Assembly: GCF_050947335.1 (NCBI RefSeq)
Contig: NC_134988.1
Span: 1,178,001-1,242,000 of the forward strand
Direction: 5' to 3'
From: Megachile rotundata
Lineage: Eukaryota > Arthropoda > Insecta > Hymenoptera > Megachilidae
Length of the DNA: 64,000 nt
The position numbers were made by a program, and so were the translations under genes. Below, one piece after another: positions 34,357 to 52,200 of the stretch (positions are counted from its first letter, which is position 1; every line of letters starts with the position of its first letter). The notes beneath the pieces are model-generated. The model searched no databases and was not told the origin of the DNA. It was given only the letters and a program-made list of their open reading frames with translations.

Positions 34357-35935
34357 ACAATCACAATCATACAATCACAATCATACAATCACAATCGTAC
34401 ATTCAAAATCATGAAATCACAACCATACAATCACAATCATGCAATCACAATCATACAATCACAATCATACATTCAAAATCATGCAATCGCAATCATACAA
34501 TCACAATCATGCAATCACAATCATACAATCACAATCATACAATCACAATCATACAATCACAATCATACAATCACAATCATACAATCACAATCATACAATC
34601 ACAATCATACAATCACAATCATACAATCACAATCATACTTTCACAATCATAATATCACAATCATACAATCACAATCATACAATCACAGTCATACAATCTC
34701 AATCATACAATCACAATCATACAATCATAATCATACAATTACAATCATACATCACAATCATACAATCACAATCATACAATCACAATCATACAATCACAAT
34801 CATACAATCACAATCATACAATCGCAATCATACAATCACAATCATACAATCACAATCATACAATCACAATCATACAATCGCAAGCATACAATCATATTCA
34901 TACAATCTCAATCATACAATCTCAATCATACAATCACAATCATACAATCATAATCATACAATTACAATCATACAATCACAATCATGCAATCACAATCATG
35001 CAATCACAATCATACATTCAAAATCATGCAATCACAATCATACAATCACAATCATGCAATCACAATCATACAATCACAATCATACAATCACAATCATACA
35101 ATCACAATCATACAATCACAATCATACAACCACAATCATACAATCACAATCATGCAATCACAATCATACATTCAAAATCATGCAATCACAATCATACAAT
35201 CACAATCATACAATCACAATCATACAATCACAATCATACAATCACAATCATACAATCACAATCATACAATCACAATCATACAATCACAATCATACAATCA
35301 CAATCATACAATCACAATCATACAATCACAATCATACAATCACAATCATACAATCACAATCATACAATCATAATCATACAATTACAATCATACATCACAA
35401 TCATACAATCACAATCATACAATCGCAATCATACAATTACAATCTCCCAAATACAATCTCCCAAATACAATCATACAATCACAATCATACAATCACAATC
35501 ATACAATCACAATCATACAATCACAATCACACTATCACAATCATACAATCACAATCATACAATCACAATCATACAATCACAATCACACAATCACAATCAT
35601 ACATTCAAAATCATGCAATCACAACCATACAATCACAATCATGCAATCACAATCATACAATCACAATCATACAATCACAATCATAGAATCACAATCATAC
35701 AATCACAATCATACAATCACAATCATGCAATCACAACCATACAATCACAATCATGCAATCACAATCATGCAATCACAATCATACAATCACAATCATACAT
35801 TCAAAATCATGCAATCACAATCATACAATCACAATCATACAATCACAATCATACAATCACAATCATACAATCACAATCATACAATCACAATCATACAATC
35901 ACAATCATACAATCACAATCATACAATCACAATCA

Positions 35936-38900
35936 CACTATCACAATCATACAATCACTATCATACAATCACAATCATACAATCACAATCATACAATCGC
36001 AAGCATACAATCACATTCATACAATCTCAATCATACAATCTCAATCATACAATCACAATCATACAATTACAATCATACAATTACAATCATACAATCACTA
36101 TCATACAATCACAATCATACAATCACAATCATACAATCGCAATCATACAATCGAATTCATACAATCGCAATCATACAATCACAATCATACAATCGCAATC
36201 ATACAATCACAATCATACAATCGCAATCATACAATTACAATCTCCCAAATACAATCTCCCAAATACAATCTCCCAAATACAATCTCCCAAATACAATCAT
36301 ACAATCACAATCATACATTCACTATCATACAATCACAATCATACAATCACAATCATACAATCGCAAGCATACAATCACCTTCATACAATCCCAATCATAC
36401 AATCTCAATCATACAATCACAATCATACAATTACAATCATACAATTACAATCATACAATCACAATCATACAATCACTATCATACAATCACAATCATAGAA
36501 TCACAATCATACAATCACAATCATACAATCACAATCACACTATCACAATCATACAATCACTATCATACAATCACAATCATACAATCACAATCATACAATC
36601 ACAATCATACAATCGCAATCATACAATCGAATTCATACAATCGCAATCATACAATCACAATCATACAATCGCAATCATACAATCACAATCATACAATCGC
36701 AATCATACAATTACAATCATACAATTACAATCATACAATCACAATCATAAAATCACTATCATACAATCACAATCATACAATCACAATCATACAATCGCAA
36801 TCATACAATCGAATTCATACAATCGCAATCATACAATCACAATCATACAATCGCAATCATACAATCACAATCATACAATCGCAATCATACAATTACAATC
36901 TCCCAAATACAATCTCCCAAATACAATCTCCCAAATACAATCTCCCAAATACAATCTCCCAAATACAATCATACAATCACAATCATACAACCACAATCAT
37001 ACAATCACAATCATGCAATCACAATCATACATTCAAAATCATGCAATCACAATCATACAATCACAATCATACAATCACAATCATACAATCACAATCATAC
37101 AATCACAATCATACAATCACAATCATACAATCACAATCATACAATCACAATCATACAATCACAATCATACAATCACAATCATACAATCATAATCATACAA
37201 TTACAATCATACAATCACAATCATACGTTCAAAATCATGCAATCACAATCATACAATCACAATCATACAATCACAATCATACAATCACAATCATACAATC
37301 ACAATCATAGAATCACAATCATACAATCACAATCATACAATCACAATCATGCAATCACAACCATACAATCACAATCATGCAATCACAATCATACAATCAC
37401 AATCATACATTCAAAATCATGCAATCACAACCATACAATCACAATCATGCAATCACAATCATACAATCACAATCATACATTCAAAATCATGCAATCACAA
37501 TCATACAATCACAATCATACAATCACAATCATACAATCACAATCATACAATCACAATCATAGAATCACAATCATACAATCACAATCATACAATCACAATC
37601 ATGCAATCACAACCATACAATCACAATCATGCAATCACAATCATACAATCACAATCATACATTCAAAATCATGCAATCACAATCATACAATCACAATCAT
37701 ACAATCACAATCATACAATCACAATCATACAATCACAATCATACAATCACAATCATACAATCACAATCATACAATCACAATCATACAATCACAATCATAC
37801 AACCACAATCATGCAATCACAATCATGCAATCACAATCATACATTCAAAATCATGCAATCACAATCATACAATCACAATCATACAATCACAATCATACAA
37901 TCACAATCATACAAACACAATCATACAATCACAGTCATACAATCACAATCATACAATCATAATCATACAACCACAATCAGACAATCACAATCATACAATC
38001 ACAATCATACAATCACAATCATACAATCACAATCATACAATCACAATCATGCAATCACAATCATACATTCAAAATCGTGCAATCACAATCATACAATCAC
38101 AATCATGCAATCACAATCATACAATCATAATCATACAATTACAATCATACAATCATAATCATACAATCACAATCATACAATCACAATCGTACAATCACAA
38201 TCGTACAATCACAATCGCACAACCACAATCAGACAATCACAATCATACAATCACAACCATACAATCACAATCATACAATCACAATCATACAATCACAATC
38301 ACACTATCACAATCATACAATCACAATCATACAATCACAATCATACAATCACAATCATACATTCAAAATCATGCAATCACAACCATACAATCACAATCAT
38401 GCAATCACAATCATACAATCACAATCATACATTCAAAATCATGCAATCACAATCATACAATCACAATCATACAATCACAATCATACAATCACAATCATAC
38501 AATCACAATCATACAATCACAATCATACAATCACAATCATACAATCACAATCATACAATCACAATCATACAATCACAATCATACAATCACAATCATGCAA
38601 TCACAATCATGCAATCACAAAAATACAATCATAATCATACAATCACAATCATACAATCGCAATCATACAATCACAATCATACAATCATAATCATACAATC
38701 ACAATCATACAATCATAATCATACAACTACAATCATATATCACAATCATACAATCACAATCATACAATCGCAATCATACAATTACATTCTCCCAAATACA
38801 ATCTCCCAAATACAATCATACAATCACAATCATACAATCACAATCATACAATCACAATCATACAATCACAATCATACAATCACAATCATACAATCACAAT

Positions 38901-39608
38901 CATAGAATCACAATCATACAATCACAATCATACAATCACAATCATACAATCAGAATCATACAATCACAATCATACAATCACAATCATACAATCACAATCA
39001 TACAATCACAATCATACAATCACAATCATACAATCACAATCATACAATCACAATCATGCAATCACAAAAATACAATCATAATCATACAATCACAATCATA
39101 CAATCGCAATCATACAATCACAATCATACAATCATAATCATACAATCACAATCATACAATCATAATCATACAATTACAATCATACATCACAATCATACAA
39201 TCACAATCATACAATCGCAATCATACAATTACAATCTCCCAAATACAATCTCCCAAATACAATCTCCCAAATACAATCTCCCAAATACAATCATACAATC
39301 ACAATCATACAATCACTATCATACAATCACAATCATACAATCACAATCATACAATCGCAAGCATACAATCACATTCATACAATCCCAATCATACAATCTC
39401 AATCATACAATCACAATCATACAATTACAATCATACAATTACAATCATACAATCACAATCATACAATCACTATCATACAATCACAATCATAGAATCACAA
39501 TCATACAATCACAATCATACAATCACAATCACACTATCACAATCATACAATCACTATCATACAATCACAATCATACAATCACAATCATACAATCACAATC
39601 ATACAATC
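35936..39608. repeat. Large duplicated block, copy A
   Basis: Matches 41211-44869. Landmarks are CACTATC (35936/41211) and CATTCACTAT (36316/41591) at offset 5,275, then TACGTTC (37225/42486), 39056/44317 and CACTATC (39532/44793) at offset 5,261; the 14-bp change equals one monomer lost. The right edge is sharp: at 39609 copy A has the consensus CAC where copy B has CGC. The left edge is within a few tens of bases of the first shared landmark. Confidence 0.8.
36895..36964. repeat. Run of five ACAATCTCCCAAAT variant monomers
   Basis: A strongly diverged 14-bp monomer, differing from consensus at five positions in its second half. It occurs in short runs throughout the array, typically just after ACAATTAC. 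This is one of the longest runs; a matching five-unit run is at 42170-42239, four-unit runs are at 36237-36292 and 41512-41567, and a single unit is at 15759-15772. Confidence 0.9.
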
Positions 39609-41210
39609 ACAATCATACAATCACAATCATACAATCACAATCATGCAATCACAATCATACATTCAAAATCATGCAATCACAATCATACAATCACAATCAT
39701 GCAATCACAATCATACAATCACAATCATACAATCACAATCATACAATCACAATCATACAATCACAATCATACAATCACAATCATACAATCACAATCATGC
39801 AATCACAATCATACAATCACAATCATGCAATCACAATCATACATTCAAAATCATGCAATCACAATCATACAATCACAATCATGCAATCACAATCATACAA
39901 TCACAATCATACAATCACAATCATACAATCACAATCATACAATCACAATCATACAATCACAATCATACAATCACAATCATGCAATCACAATCATACATTC
40001 AAAATCATGCAATCACAATCATACAATCACAATCATACAATCACAATCATACAATCACAATCATACAATCACAATCATACAATCACAATCATACAATCAC
40101 AATCATACAATCACAATCATACAATCACAATCATACAATCACAATCATACAATCACAATCATACAATCACAATCATACAATCATAATCATACAATTACAA
40201 TCATACATCACAATCATACAATCACAATCATACAATCGCAATCATACAATTACAATCTCCCAAATACAATCTCCCAAATACAATCATACAATCACAATCA
40301 TACAATCACAATCATACAATCACAATCATACAATCACAATCACACTATCACAATCATACAATCACAATCATACAATCACAACCATACAATCACAATCATG
40401 CAATCACAATCATACAATCACAATCATACAATCACAATCATAGAATCACAATCATACAATCACAATCATACAATCACAATCATGCAATCACAACCATACA
40501 ATCACAATCATGCAATCACAATCATGCAATCACAATCATACAATCACAATCATACATTCAAAATCATGCAATCACAATCATACAATCACTATCATACAAT
40601 CACAATCATACAATCACAATCATACAATCACAATCATACAATCACAATCATACAATCACAATCATACAATCACAATCATACAATCACAATCATACAACCA
40701 CAATCATACAATCACAATCATGCAATCACAATCATACATTCAAAATCATGCAATCACAATCATACAATCACAATCATACAATCACAATCATACAATCACA
40801 ATCATACAATCACAATCATACAATCACAATCATACAATCACAATCATACAATCATAATCATACAACCACAATCAGACAATCACAATCATACAATCACAAT
40901 CATACAATCTCAATCATACAATCACAATCATACAATCACAATCATGCAATCACAATCATGCAATCACAATCATACATTCAAAATCATGCAATCACAATCA
41001 TACAATCACAATCATGCAATCACAATCATACAATCATAATCATACAATTACAATCATACAATCATAATCATACAATCACAATCATACAATCACAATCGTA
41101 CAATCACAATCGTACAATCACAATCGCACAACCACAATCAGACAATCACAATCATACAATCACAACCATACAATCACAATCATACAATCACAATCATACA
41201 ATCACAATCA

Positions 41211-44200
41211 CACTATCACAATCATACAATCACTATCATACAATCACAATCATACAATCACAATCATACAATCGCAAGCATACAATCACATTCATACAAT
41301 CTCAATCATACAATCTCAATCATACAATCACAATCATACAATTACAATCATACAATTACAATCATACAATCACTATCATACAATCACAATCATACAATCA
41401 CAATCATACAATCGCAATCATACAATCGAATTCATACAATCGCAATCATACAATCACAATCATACAATCGCAATCATACAATCACAATCATACAATCGCA
41501 ATCATACAATTACAATCTCCCAAATACAATCTCCCAAATACAATCTCCCAAATACAATCTCCCAAATACAATCATACAATCACAATCATACATTCACTAT
41601 CATACAATCACAATCATACAATCACAATCATACAATCGCAAGCATACAATCACCTTCATACAATCCCAATCATACAATCTCAATCATACAATCACAATCA
41701 TACAATTACAATCATACAATTACAATCATACAATCACAATCATACAATCACTATCATACAATCACAATCATAGAATCACAATCATACAATCACAATCATA
41801 CAATCACAATCACACTATCACAATCATACAATCACTATCATACAATCACAATCATACAATCACAATCATACAATCACAATCATACAATCGCAATCATACA
41901 ATCGAATTCATACAATCGCAATCATACAATCACAATCATACAATCGCAATCATACAATCACAATCATACAATCGCAATCATACAATTACAATCATACAAT
42001 TACAATCATACAATCACAATCATAAAATCACTATCATACAATCACAATCATACAATCACAATCATACAATCGCAATCATACAATCGAATTCATACAATCG
42101 CAATCATACAATCACAATCATACAATCGCAATCATACAATCACAATCATACAATCGCAATCATACAATTACAATCTCCCAAATACAATCTCCCAAATACA
42201 ATCTCCCAAATACAATCTCCCAAATACAATCTCCCAAATACAATCATACAATCACAATCATACAACCACAATCATACAATCACAATCATGCAATCACAAT
42301 CATACATTCCAAATCATGCAATCACAATCATACAATCACAATCATACAATCACAATCATACAATCACAATCATACAATCACAATCATACAATCACAATCA
42401 TACAATCACAATCATACAATCACAATCATACAATCACAATCATACAATCATAATCATACAATTACAATCATACAATCACAATCATACGTTCAAAATCATG
42501 CAATCACAATCATACAATCACAATCATACAATCACAATCATACAATCACAATCATACAATCACAATCATAGAATCACAATCATACAATCACAATCATACA
42601 ATCACAATCATGCAATCACAACCATACAATCACAATCATGCAATCACAATCATACAATCACAATCATACATTCAAAATCATGCAATCACAACCATACAAT
42701 CACAATCATGCAATCACAATCATACAATCACAATCATACATTCAAAATCATGCAATCACAATCATACAATCACAATCATACAATCACAATCATACAATCA
42801 CAATCATACAATCACAATCATAGAATCACAATCATACAATCACAATCATACAATCACAATCATGCAATCACAACCATACAATCACAATCATGCAATCACA
42901 ATCATACAATCACAATCATACATTCAAAATCATGCAATCACAATCATACAATCACAATCATACAATCACAATCATACAATCACAATCATACAATCACAAT
43001 CATACAATCACAATCATACAATCACAATCATACAATCACAATCATACAATCACAATCATACAACCACAATCATGCAATCACAATCATGCAATCACAATCA
43101 TACATTCAAAATCATGCAATCACAATCATACAATCACAATCATACAATCACAATCATACAATCACAATCATACAAACACAATCATACAATCACAATCATA
43201 CAATCACAATCATACAATCATAATCATACAACCACAATCAGACAATCACAATCATACAATCACAATCATACAATCACAATCATACAATCACAATCATACA
43301 ATCACAATCATGCAATCACAATCATACATTCAAAATCGTGCAATCACAATCATACAATCACAATCATGCAATCACAATCATACAATCATAATCATACAAT
43401 TACAATCATACAATCATAATCATACAATCACAATCATACAATCACAATCGTACAATCACAATCGTACAATCACAATCGCACAACCACAATCAGACAATCA
43501 CAATCATACAATCACAACCATACAATCACAATCATACAATCACAATCATACAATCACAATCACACTATCACAATCATACAATCACAATCATACAATCACA
43601 ATCATACAATCACAATCATACATTCAAAATCATGCAATCACAACCATACAATCACAATCATGCAATCACAATCATACAATCACAATCATACATTCAAAAT
43701 CATGCAATCACAATCATACAATCACAATCATACAATCACAATCATACAATCACAATCATACAATCACAATCATACAATCACAATCATACAATCACAATCA
43801 TACAATCACAATCATACAATCACAATCATACAATCACAATCATACAATCACAATCATACAATCACAATCATGCAATCACAATCATGCAATCACAAAAATA
43901 CAATCATAATCATACAATCACAATCATACAATCGCAATCATACAATCACAATCATACAATCATAATCATACAATCACAATCATACAATCATAATCATACA
44001 ACTACAATCATATATCACAATCATACAATCACAATCATACAATCGCAATCATACAATTACATTCTCCCAAATACAATCTCCCAAATACAATCATACAATC
44101 ACAATCATACAATCACAATCATACAATCACAATCATACAATCACAATCATACAATCACAATCATACAATCACAATCATAGAATCACAATCATACAATCAC

Positions 44201-44869
44201 AATCATACAATCACAATCATACAATCAGAATCATACAATCACAATCATACAATCACAATCATACAATCACAATCATACAATCACAATCATACAATCACAA
44301 TCATACAATCACAATCATGCAATCACAAAAATACAATCATAATCATACAATCACAATCATACAATCGCAATCATACAATCACAATCATACAATCATAATC
44401 ATACAATCACAATCATACAATCATAATCATACAATTACAATCATACATCACAATCATACAATCACAATCATACAATCGCAATCATACAATTACAATCTCC
44501 CAAATACAATCTCCCAAATACAATCTCCCAAATACAATCTCCCAAATACAATCATACAATCACAATCATACAATCACTATCATACAATCACAATCATACA
44601 ATCACAATCATACAATCGCAAGCATACAATCACATTCATACAATCCCAATCATACAATCTCAATCATACAATCACAATCATACAATTACAATCATACAAT
44701 TACAATCATACAATCACAATCATACAATCACTATCATACAATCACAATCATAGAATCACAATCATACAATCACAATCATACAATCACAATCACACTATCA
44801 CAATCATACAATCACTATCATACAATCACAATCATACAATCACAATCATACAATCACAATCATACAATC
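41211..44869. repeat. Large duplicated block, copy B
   Basis: Middle member of a three-copy set. It shares offsets of 5,275 then 5,261 with copy A and 4,505 then 4,492 with copy C. Like copy A it carries a run of five ACAATCTCCCAAAT monomers (42170-42239), whereas copy C has four at the equivalent place. Confidence 0.8.
42170..42239. repeat. Run of five ACAATCTCCCAAAT variant monomers
   Basis: Counterpart of 36895-36964 in duplicated block B, with identical copy number, so the run length was set before that duplication. Confidence 0.9.
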
Positions 44870-45719
44870 GCAATCATACAATCGAATTCATACAATCGCA
44901 ATCATACAATCACAATCATACAATCGCAATCATACAATCACAATCATACAATCGCAATCATACAATTACAATCATACAATTACAATCATACAATCACAAT
45001 CATACAATCACTATCATACAATCACAATCATACAATCACAATCATACAATCGCAATCATACAATCGAATTCATACAATCGCAATCATACAATCACAATCA
45101 TACAATCGCAATCATACAATCACAATCATACAATCGCAATCATACAATTACAATCTCCCAAATACAATCTCCCAAATACAATCTCCCAAATACAATCTCC
45201 CAAATACAATCATACAATCACAATCATACAACCACAATCATACAATCACAGTCATGCAATCACAATCATACATTCAAAATCATGCAATCACAATCATACA
45301 ATCACAATCATACAATCACAATCATACAATCACAATCATACAATCACAATCATACAATCACAATCATACAATCACAATCATACAATCACAATCATACAAT
45401 CACAATCATACAATCATAATCATACAATTACAATCATACAATCACAATCATACGTTCAAAATCATGCAATCACAATCATACAATCACAATCATACAATCA
45501 CAATCATACAATCACAATCATACAATCACAATCATACAATCACAATCATAGAATCACAATCATACAATCACAATCATACAATCACAATCATGCAATCACA
45601 ACCATACAATCACAATCATGCAATCACAATCATACAATCACAATCATACATTCAAAATCATGCAATCACAATCATACAATCACAATCATACAATCACAAT
45701 CATACAATCACAATCACAC

Positions 45720-48075
45720 TATCACAATCATACAATCACTATCATACAATCACAATCATACAATCACAATCATACAATCGCAAGCATACAATCACATTCA
45801 TACAATCTCAATCATACAATCTCAATCATACAATCACAATCATACAATTACAATCATACAATTACAATCATACAATCACTATCATACAATCACAATCATA
45901 CAATCACAATCATACAATCGCAATCATACAATCGAATTCATACAATCGCAATCATACAATCACAATCATACAATCGCAATCATACAATCACAATCATACA
46001 ATCGCAATCATACAATTACAATCTCCCAAATACAATCTCCCAAATACAATCTCCCAAATACAATCTCCCAAATACAATCATACAATCACAATCATACATT
46101 CACTATCATACAATCACAATCATACAATCACAATCATACAATCGCAAGCATACAATCACCTTCATACAATCCCAATCATACAATCTCAATCATACAATCA
46201 CAATCATACAATTACAATCATACAATTACAATCATACAATCACAATCATACAATCACTATCATACAATCACAATCATAGAATCACAATCATACAATCACA
46301 ATCATACAATCACAATCACACTATCACAATCATACAATCACTATCATACAATCACAATCATACAATCACAATCATACAATCACAATCATACAATCGCAAT
46401 CATACAATCGAATTCATACAATCGCAATCATACAATCACAATCATACAATCGCAATCATACAATCACAATCATACAATCGCAATCATACAATTACAATCA
46501 TACAATTACAATCATACAATCACAATCATAAAATCACTATCATACAATCACAATCATACAATCACAATCATACAATCGCAATCATACAATCGAATTCATA
46601 CAATCGCAATCATACAATCACAATCATACAATCGCAATCATACAATCACAATCATACAATCGCAATCATACAATTACAATCTCCCAAATACAATCTCCCA
46701 AATACAATCTCCCAAATACAATCTCCCAAATACAATCATACAATCACAATCATACAACCACAATCATACAATCACAATCATGCAATCACAATCATACATT
46801 CAAAATCATGCAATCACAATCATACAATCACAATCATACAATCACAATCATACAATCACAATCATACAATCACAATCATACAATCACAATCATACAATCA
46901 CAATCATACAATCACAATCATACAATCACAATCATACAATCATAATCATACAATTACAATCATACAATCACAATCATACGTTCAAAATCATGCAATCACA
47001 ATCATACAATCACAATCATACAATCACAATCATACAATCACAATCATACAATCACAATCATAGAATCACAATCATACAATCACAATCATACAATCACAAT
47101 CATGCAATCACAACCATACAATCACAATCATGCAATCACAATCATACAATCACAATCATACATTCAAAATCATGCAATCACAACCATACAATCACAATCA
47201 TGCAATCACAATCATACAATCACAATCATACATTCAAAATCATGCAATCACAATCATACAATCACAATCATACAATCACAATCATACAATCACAATCATA
47301 CAATCACAATCATAGAATCACAATCATACAATCACAATCATACAATCACAATCATGCAATCACAACCATACAATCACAATCATGCAATCACAATCATACA
47401 ATCACAATCATACATTCAAAATCATGCAATCACAATCATACAATCACAATCATGCAATCACAATCATACAATCACAATCATACAATCACAATCATACAAT
47501 CACAATCATACAATCACAATCATACAATCACAATCATACAATCACAATCATACAACCACAATCATGCAATCACAATCATGCAATCACAATCATACATTCA
47601 AAATCATGCAATCACAATCATACAATCACAATCATACAATCACAATCATACAATCACAATCATACAAACACAATCATACAATCACAATCATACAATCACA
47701 ATCATACAATCATAATCATACAACCACAATCAGACAATCACAATCATACAATCACAATCATACAATCACAATCATACAATCACAATCATACAATCACAAT
47801 CATGCAATCACAATCATACATTCAAAATCGTGCAATCACAATCATACAATCACAATCATGCAATCACAATCATACAATCATAATCATACAATTACAATCA
47901 TACAATCATAATCATACAATCACAATCATACAATCACAATCGTACAATCACAATCGTACAATCACAATCGCACAACCACAATCAGACAATCACAATCATA
48001 CAATCACAACCATACAATCACAATCATACAATCACAATCATACAATCACAATCACACTATCACAATCATACAATC
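45720..48075. repeat. Large duplicated block, copy C (partial)
   Basis: Matches copy B with CATTCACTAT at 46096 (offset 4,505), TACGTTC at 46978 (offset 4,492) and later landmarks at 47102 and 47911. It departs from copy B near 48075, where it continues with ACATTCAAAATCAT and copy B with consensus monomers. Edges are approximate. Confidence 0.7.
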
Positions 48076-49118
48076 ACAATCATACATTCAAAATCATGCA
48101 ATCGCAATCATACAATCACAATCATGCAATCACAATCATACAATCGCAAGCATACAATCACATTCATACAATCACAATCATACAATCACAATCATACAAT
48201 CGCAAGCATACAATCACATTCATACAATCTCAATCATACAATCTCAATCATACAATCACAATCATACAATCATAATCATACAATTACAATCATACATCAC
48301 AATCATACAATCACAATCATACAATCACAATCATACAATCACAATCATGCAACCACAATCATACATTCAAAATCATGCAATCACAATCATACAATCACAA
48401 TCATACAATCACAATCATGCAATCACAATCATACAATCATAATCATACAATCACAATCATGCAATCACAATCATACAATCATAATCATACAATCACAATC
48501 ATACAATCACAATCGTACAATCACAATCGTACAATCACAATCGCACAACCACAATCAGACAATCACAATCATACAATCACAATCATACAATCACAATCAT
48601 ACAATCACAATCATGCAATCACAATCATACAATCACAATCATACAATCACAATCATGCAATCACAATCATGCAATCACAAAAATACAATCATAATCATAC
48701 AATCACAATCATACAATCGCAATCATACAATCACAATCATACAATCATAATCATACAATCACAATCAAACAATCATAATCATACAATCACAATCATACAA
48801 TCACAATCATAGAACCACAATCATACAATCACAATCATGCAATCACAATCATACAATCACAATCATACAATCACAATCATAGAATCACAATCATACAATC
48901 ACAATCATACAATCACAATCATGCAATCACAACCATACAATCACAATCATGCAATCACAATCATGCAATCACAATCATACAATCACAATCATACATTCAA
49001 AATCATGCAATCACAATCATACAATCACAATCATACAATCACAATCATACAATCACAATCATACAATCACAATCATACAACCACCATCATACAATCACAA
49101 TCATGCAATCACAATCAT

Positions 49119-49286
49119 ACATTCAAAATCATGCAATCACAATCATACAATCACAATCATACAATCACAATCATACAATCACAATCATACAATCACAATC
49201 ATACAATCACAATCATACAATCACAATCATACAATCACAATCATACAATCACAATCATACAATCATAATCATACAACCACAATCAG
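49119..49286. repeat. Uninterrupted paralogue of the LTR insertion site
   Basis: Here ACATTCAAAATCAT, one GCAATCACAATCAT, eight consensus monomers, ACAATCATAATCAT and ACAACCACAATCAG run in order without interruption. Around the LTR the same order is split: ACATTCAAAATCAT at 54252-54265 on the left, and ACAATCATAATCAT then ACAACCACAATCAG at 55140-55167 on the right. Removing the element and one ACAAT leaves six consensus monomers where the paralogue has eight, a two-monomer difference. This locus is effectively an empty-site reference. Confidence 0.7.
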
Positions 49287-52200
49287 ACAATCACAATCAT
49301 ACAATCACAATCATACAATCACAATCATACAATCATAATCATACAATCACAATCATGCAATCACAATCATGCAATCACAATCATACATTCAAAATCATGC
49401 AATCACAATCATACAATCACAATCATGCAATCACAATCATACAATCATAATCATACAATTACAATCATACAATCATAATCATACAATCACAATCATACAA
49501 TCACAATCGTACAATCACAATCGTACAATCACAATCGCACAACCACAATCAGACAATCACAATCATACAATCACAACCATACAATCACAATCATACAATC
49601 ACAATCATACAATCACAATCACACTATCACAATCATACAATCACTATCATACAATCACAATCATACAATCACAATCATACAATCGCAAGCATACAATCAC
49701 ATTCATACAATCTCAATCATACAATCTCAATCATACAATCACAATCATACAATTACAATCATACAATTACAATCATACAATCACTATCATACAATCACAA
49801 TCATACAATCACAATCATACAATCACTATCATACAATCACAATCATACAATCACAATCATACAATCGCAAGCATACAATCACATTCATACAATCCCAATC
49901 ATACAATCTCAATCATACAATCACAATCATACAATTACAATCATACAATTACAATCATACAATCACAATCATACAATCACTATCATACAATCACAATCAT
50001 AGAATCACAATCATACAATCACAATCATACAATCACAATCACACTATCACAATCATACAATCACTATCATACAATCACAATCATACAATCACAATCATAC
50101 AATCACAATCATACAATCACAATCATGCAATCGCAATCATACAATCGAATTCATACAATCGCAATCATACAATCACAATCATACAATCGCAATCATACAA
50201 TCACAATCATACAATCGCAATCATACAATTACAATCATACAATTACAATCATACAATCACAATCATACAATCACTATCATACAATCACAATCATACAATC
50301 ACAATCATACAATCGCAATCATACAATCGAATTCATACAATCGCAATCATACAATCACAATCATACAATCGCAATCATACAATCACAATCATACAATCGC
50401 AATCATACAATTACAATCTCCCAAATACAATCTCCCAAATACAATCTCCCAAATACAATCTCCCAAATACAATCATACAATCACAATCATACAACCACAA
50501 TCATACAATCACAGTCATGCAATCACAATCATACATTCAAAATCATGCAATCACAATCATACAATCACAATCATACAATCACAATCATACAATCACAATC
50601 ATACAATCACAATCATACAATCACAATCATACAATCACAATCATACAATCACAATCATACAATCACAATCATACAATCATAATCATACAATTACAATCAT
50701 ACAATCACAATCATACGTTCAAAATCATGCAATCACAATCATACAATCACAATCATACAATCACAATCATACAATCACAATCATACAATCACAATCATAC
50801 AATCACAATCATAGAATCACAATCATACAATCACAATCATACAATCACAATCATGCAATCACAACCATACAATCACAATCATGCAATCACAATCATACAA
50901 TCACAATCATACATTCAAAATCATGCAATCACAACCATACAATCACAATCATGCAATCACAATCATACAATCACAATCATACATTCAAAATCATGCAATC
51001 ACAATCATACAATCACAATCATACAATCACAATCATACAATCACAATCATACAATCACAATCATACAATCACAATCATACAATCACAATCATACAATCAC
51101 AATCATGCAATCACAACCATACAATCACAATCATGCAATCACAATCATACAATCACAATCATACATTCAAAATCATGCAATCACAATCATACAATCACAA
51201 TCATGCAATCACAATCATGCAATCACAAAAATACAATCATAATCATACAATCACAATCATACAATCGCAATCATACAATCACAATCATACAATCATAATC
51301 ATACAATCACAATCATACAATCATAATCATACAACTACAATCATACATCACAATCATACAATCACAATCATACAATCGCAATCATACAATTACAATCTCC
51401 CAAATACAATCTCCCAAATACAATCATACAATCACAATCATACAATCACAATCATACAATCACAATCATACAATCACAATCATACAATCACAATCATACA
51501 ATCACAATCATAGAATCACAATCATACAATCACAATCATACAATCACAATCATACAATCAGAATCATACAATCACAATCATACAATCACAATCATACAAT
51601 CACAATCATACAATCACAATCATACAATCACAATCATACAATCACAATCATGCAATCACAAAAATACAATCATAATCATACAATCACAATCATACAATCG
51701 CAATCATACAATCACAATCATACAATCATAATCATACAATCACAATCATACAATCATAATCATACAATTAAAATCATACATCACAATCATACAATCACAA
51801 TCATACAATCGCAATCATACAATTACAATCTCCCAAATACAATCTCCCAAATACAATTATACAATCACAATCATACAATCACAATCATACAATCACAATC
51901 ATACAATCACAATCATGCAATCACAAAAATACAATCATAATCATACAATCACAATCATACAATCGCAATCATACAATCACAATCATACAATCATAATCAT
52001 ACAATCACAATCATACAATCATAATCATACAATTACAATCATACAATCACAATCATACAATCACAATCATACAATCACAATCATACATTCAAAATCATGC
52101 AATCACAACCATCCAATCACAATCATGCAATCACAATCATACAATCACAATCATACATTCAAAATCATGCAATCACAATCATACAATCACAATCATGCAA

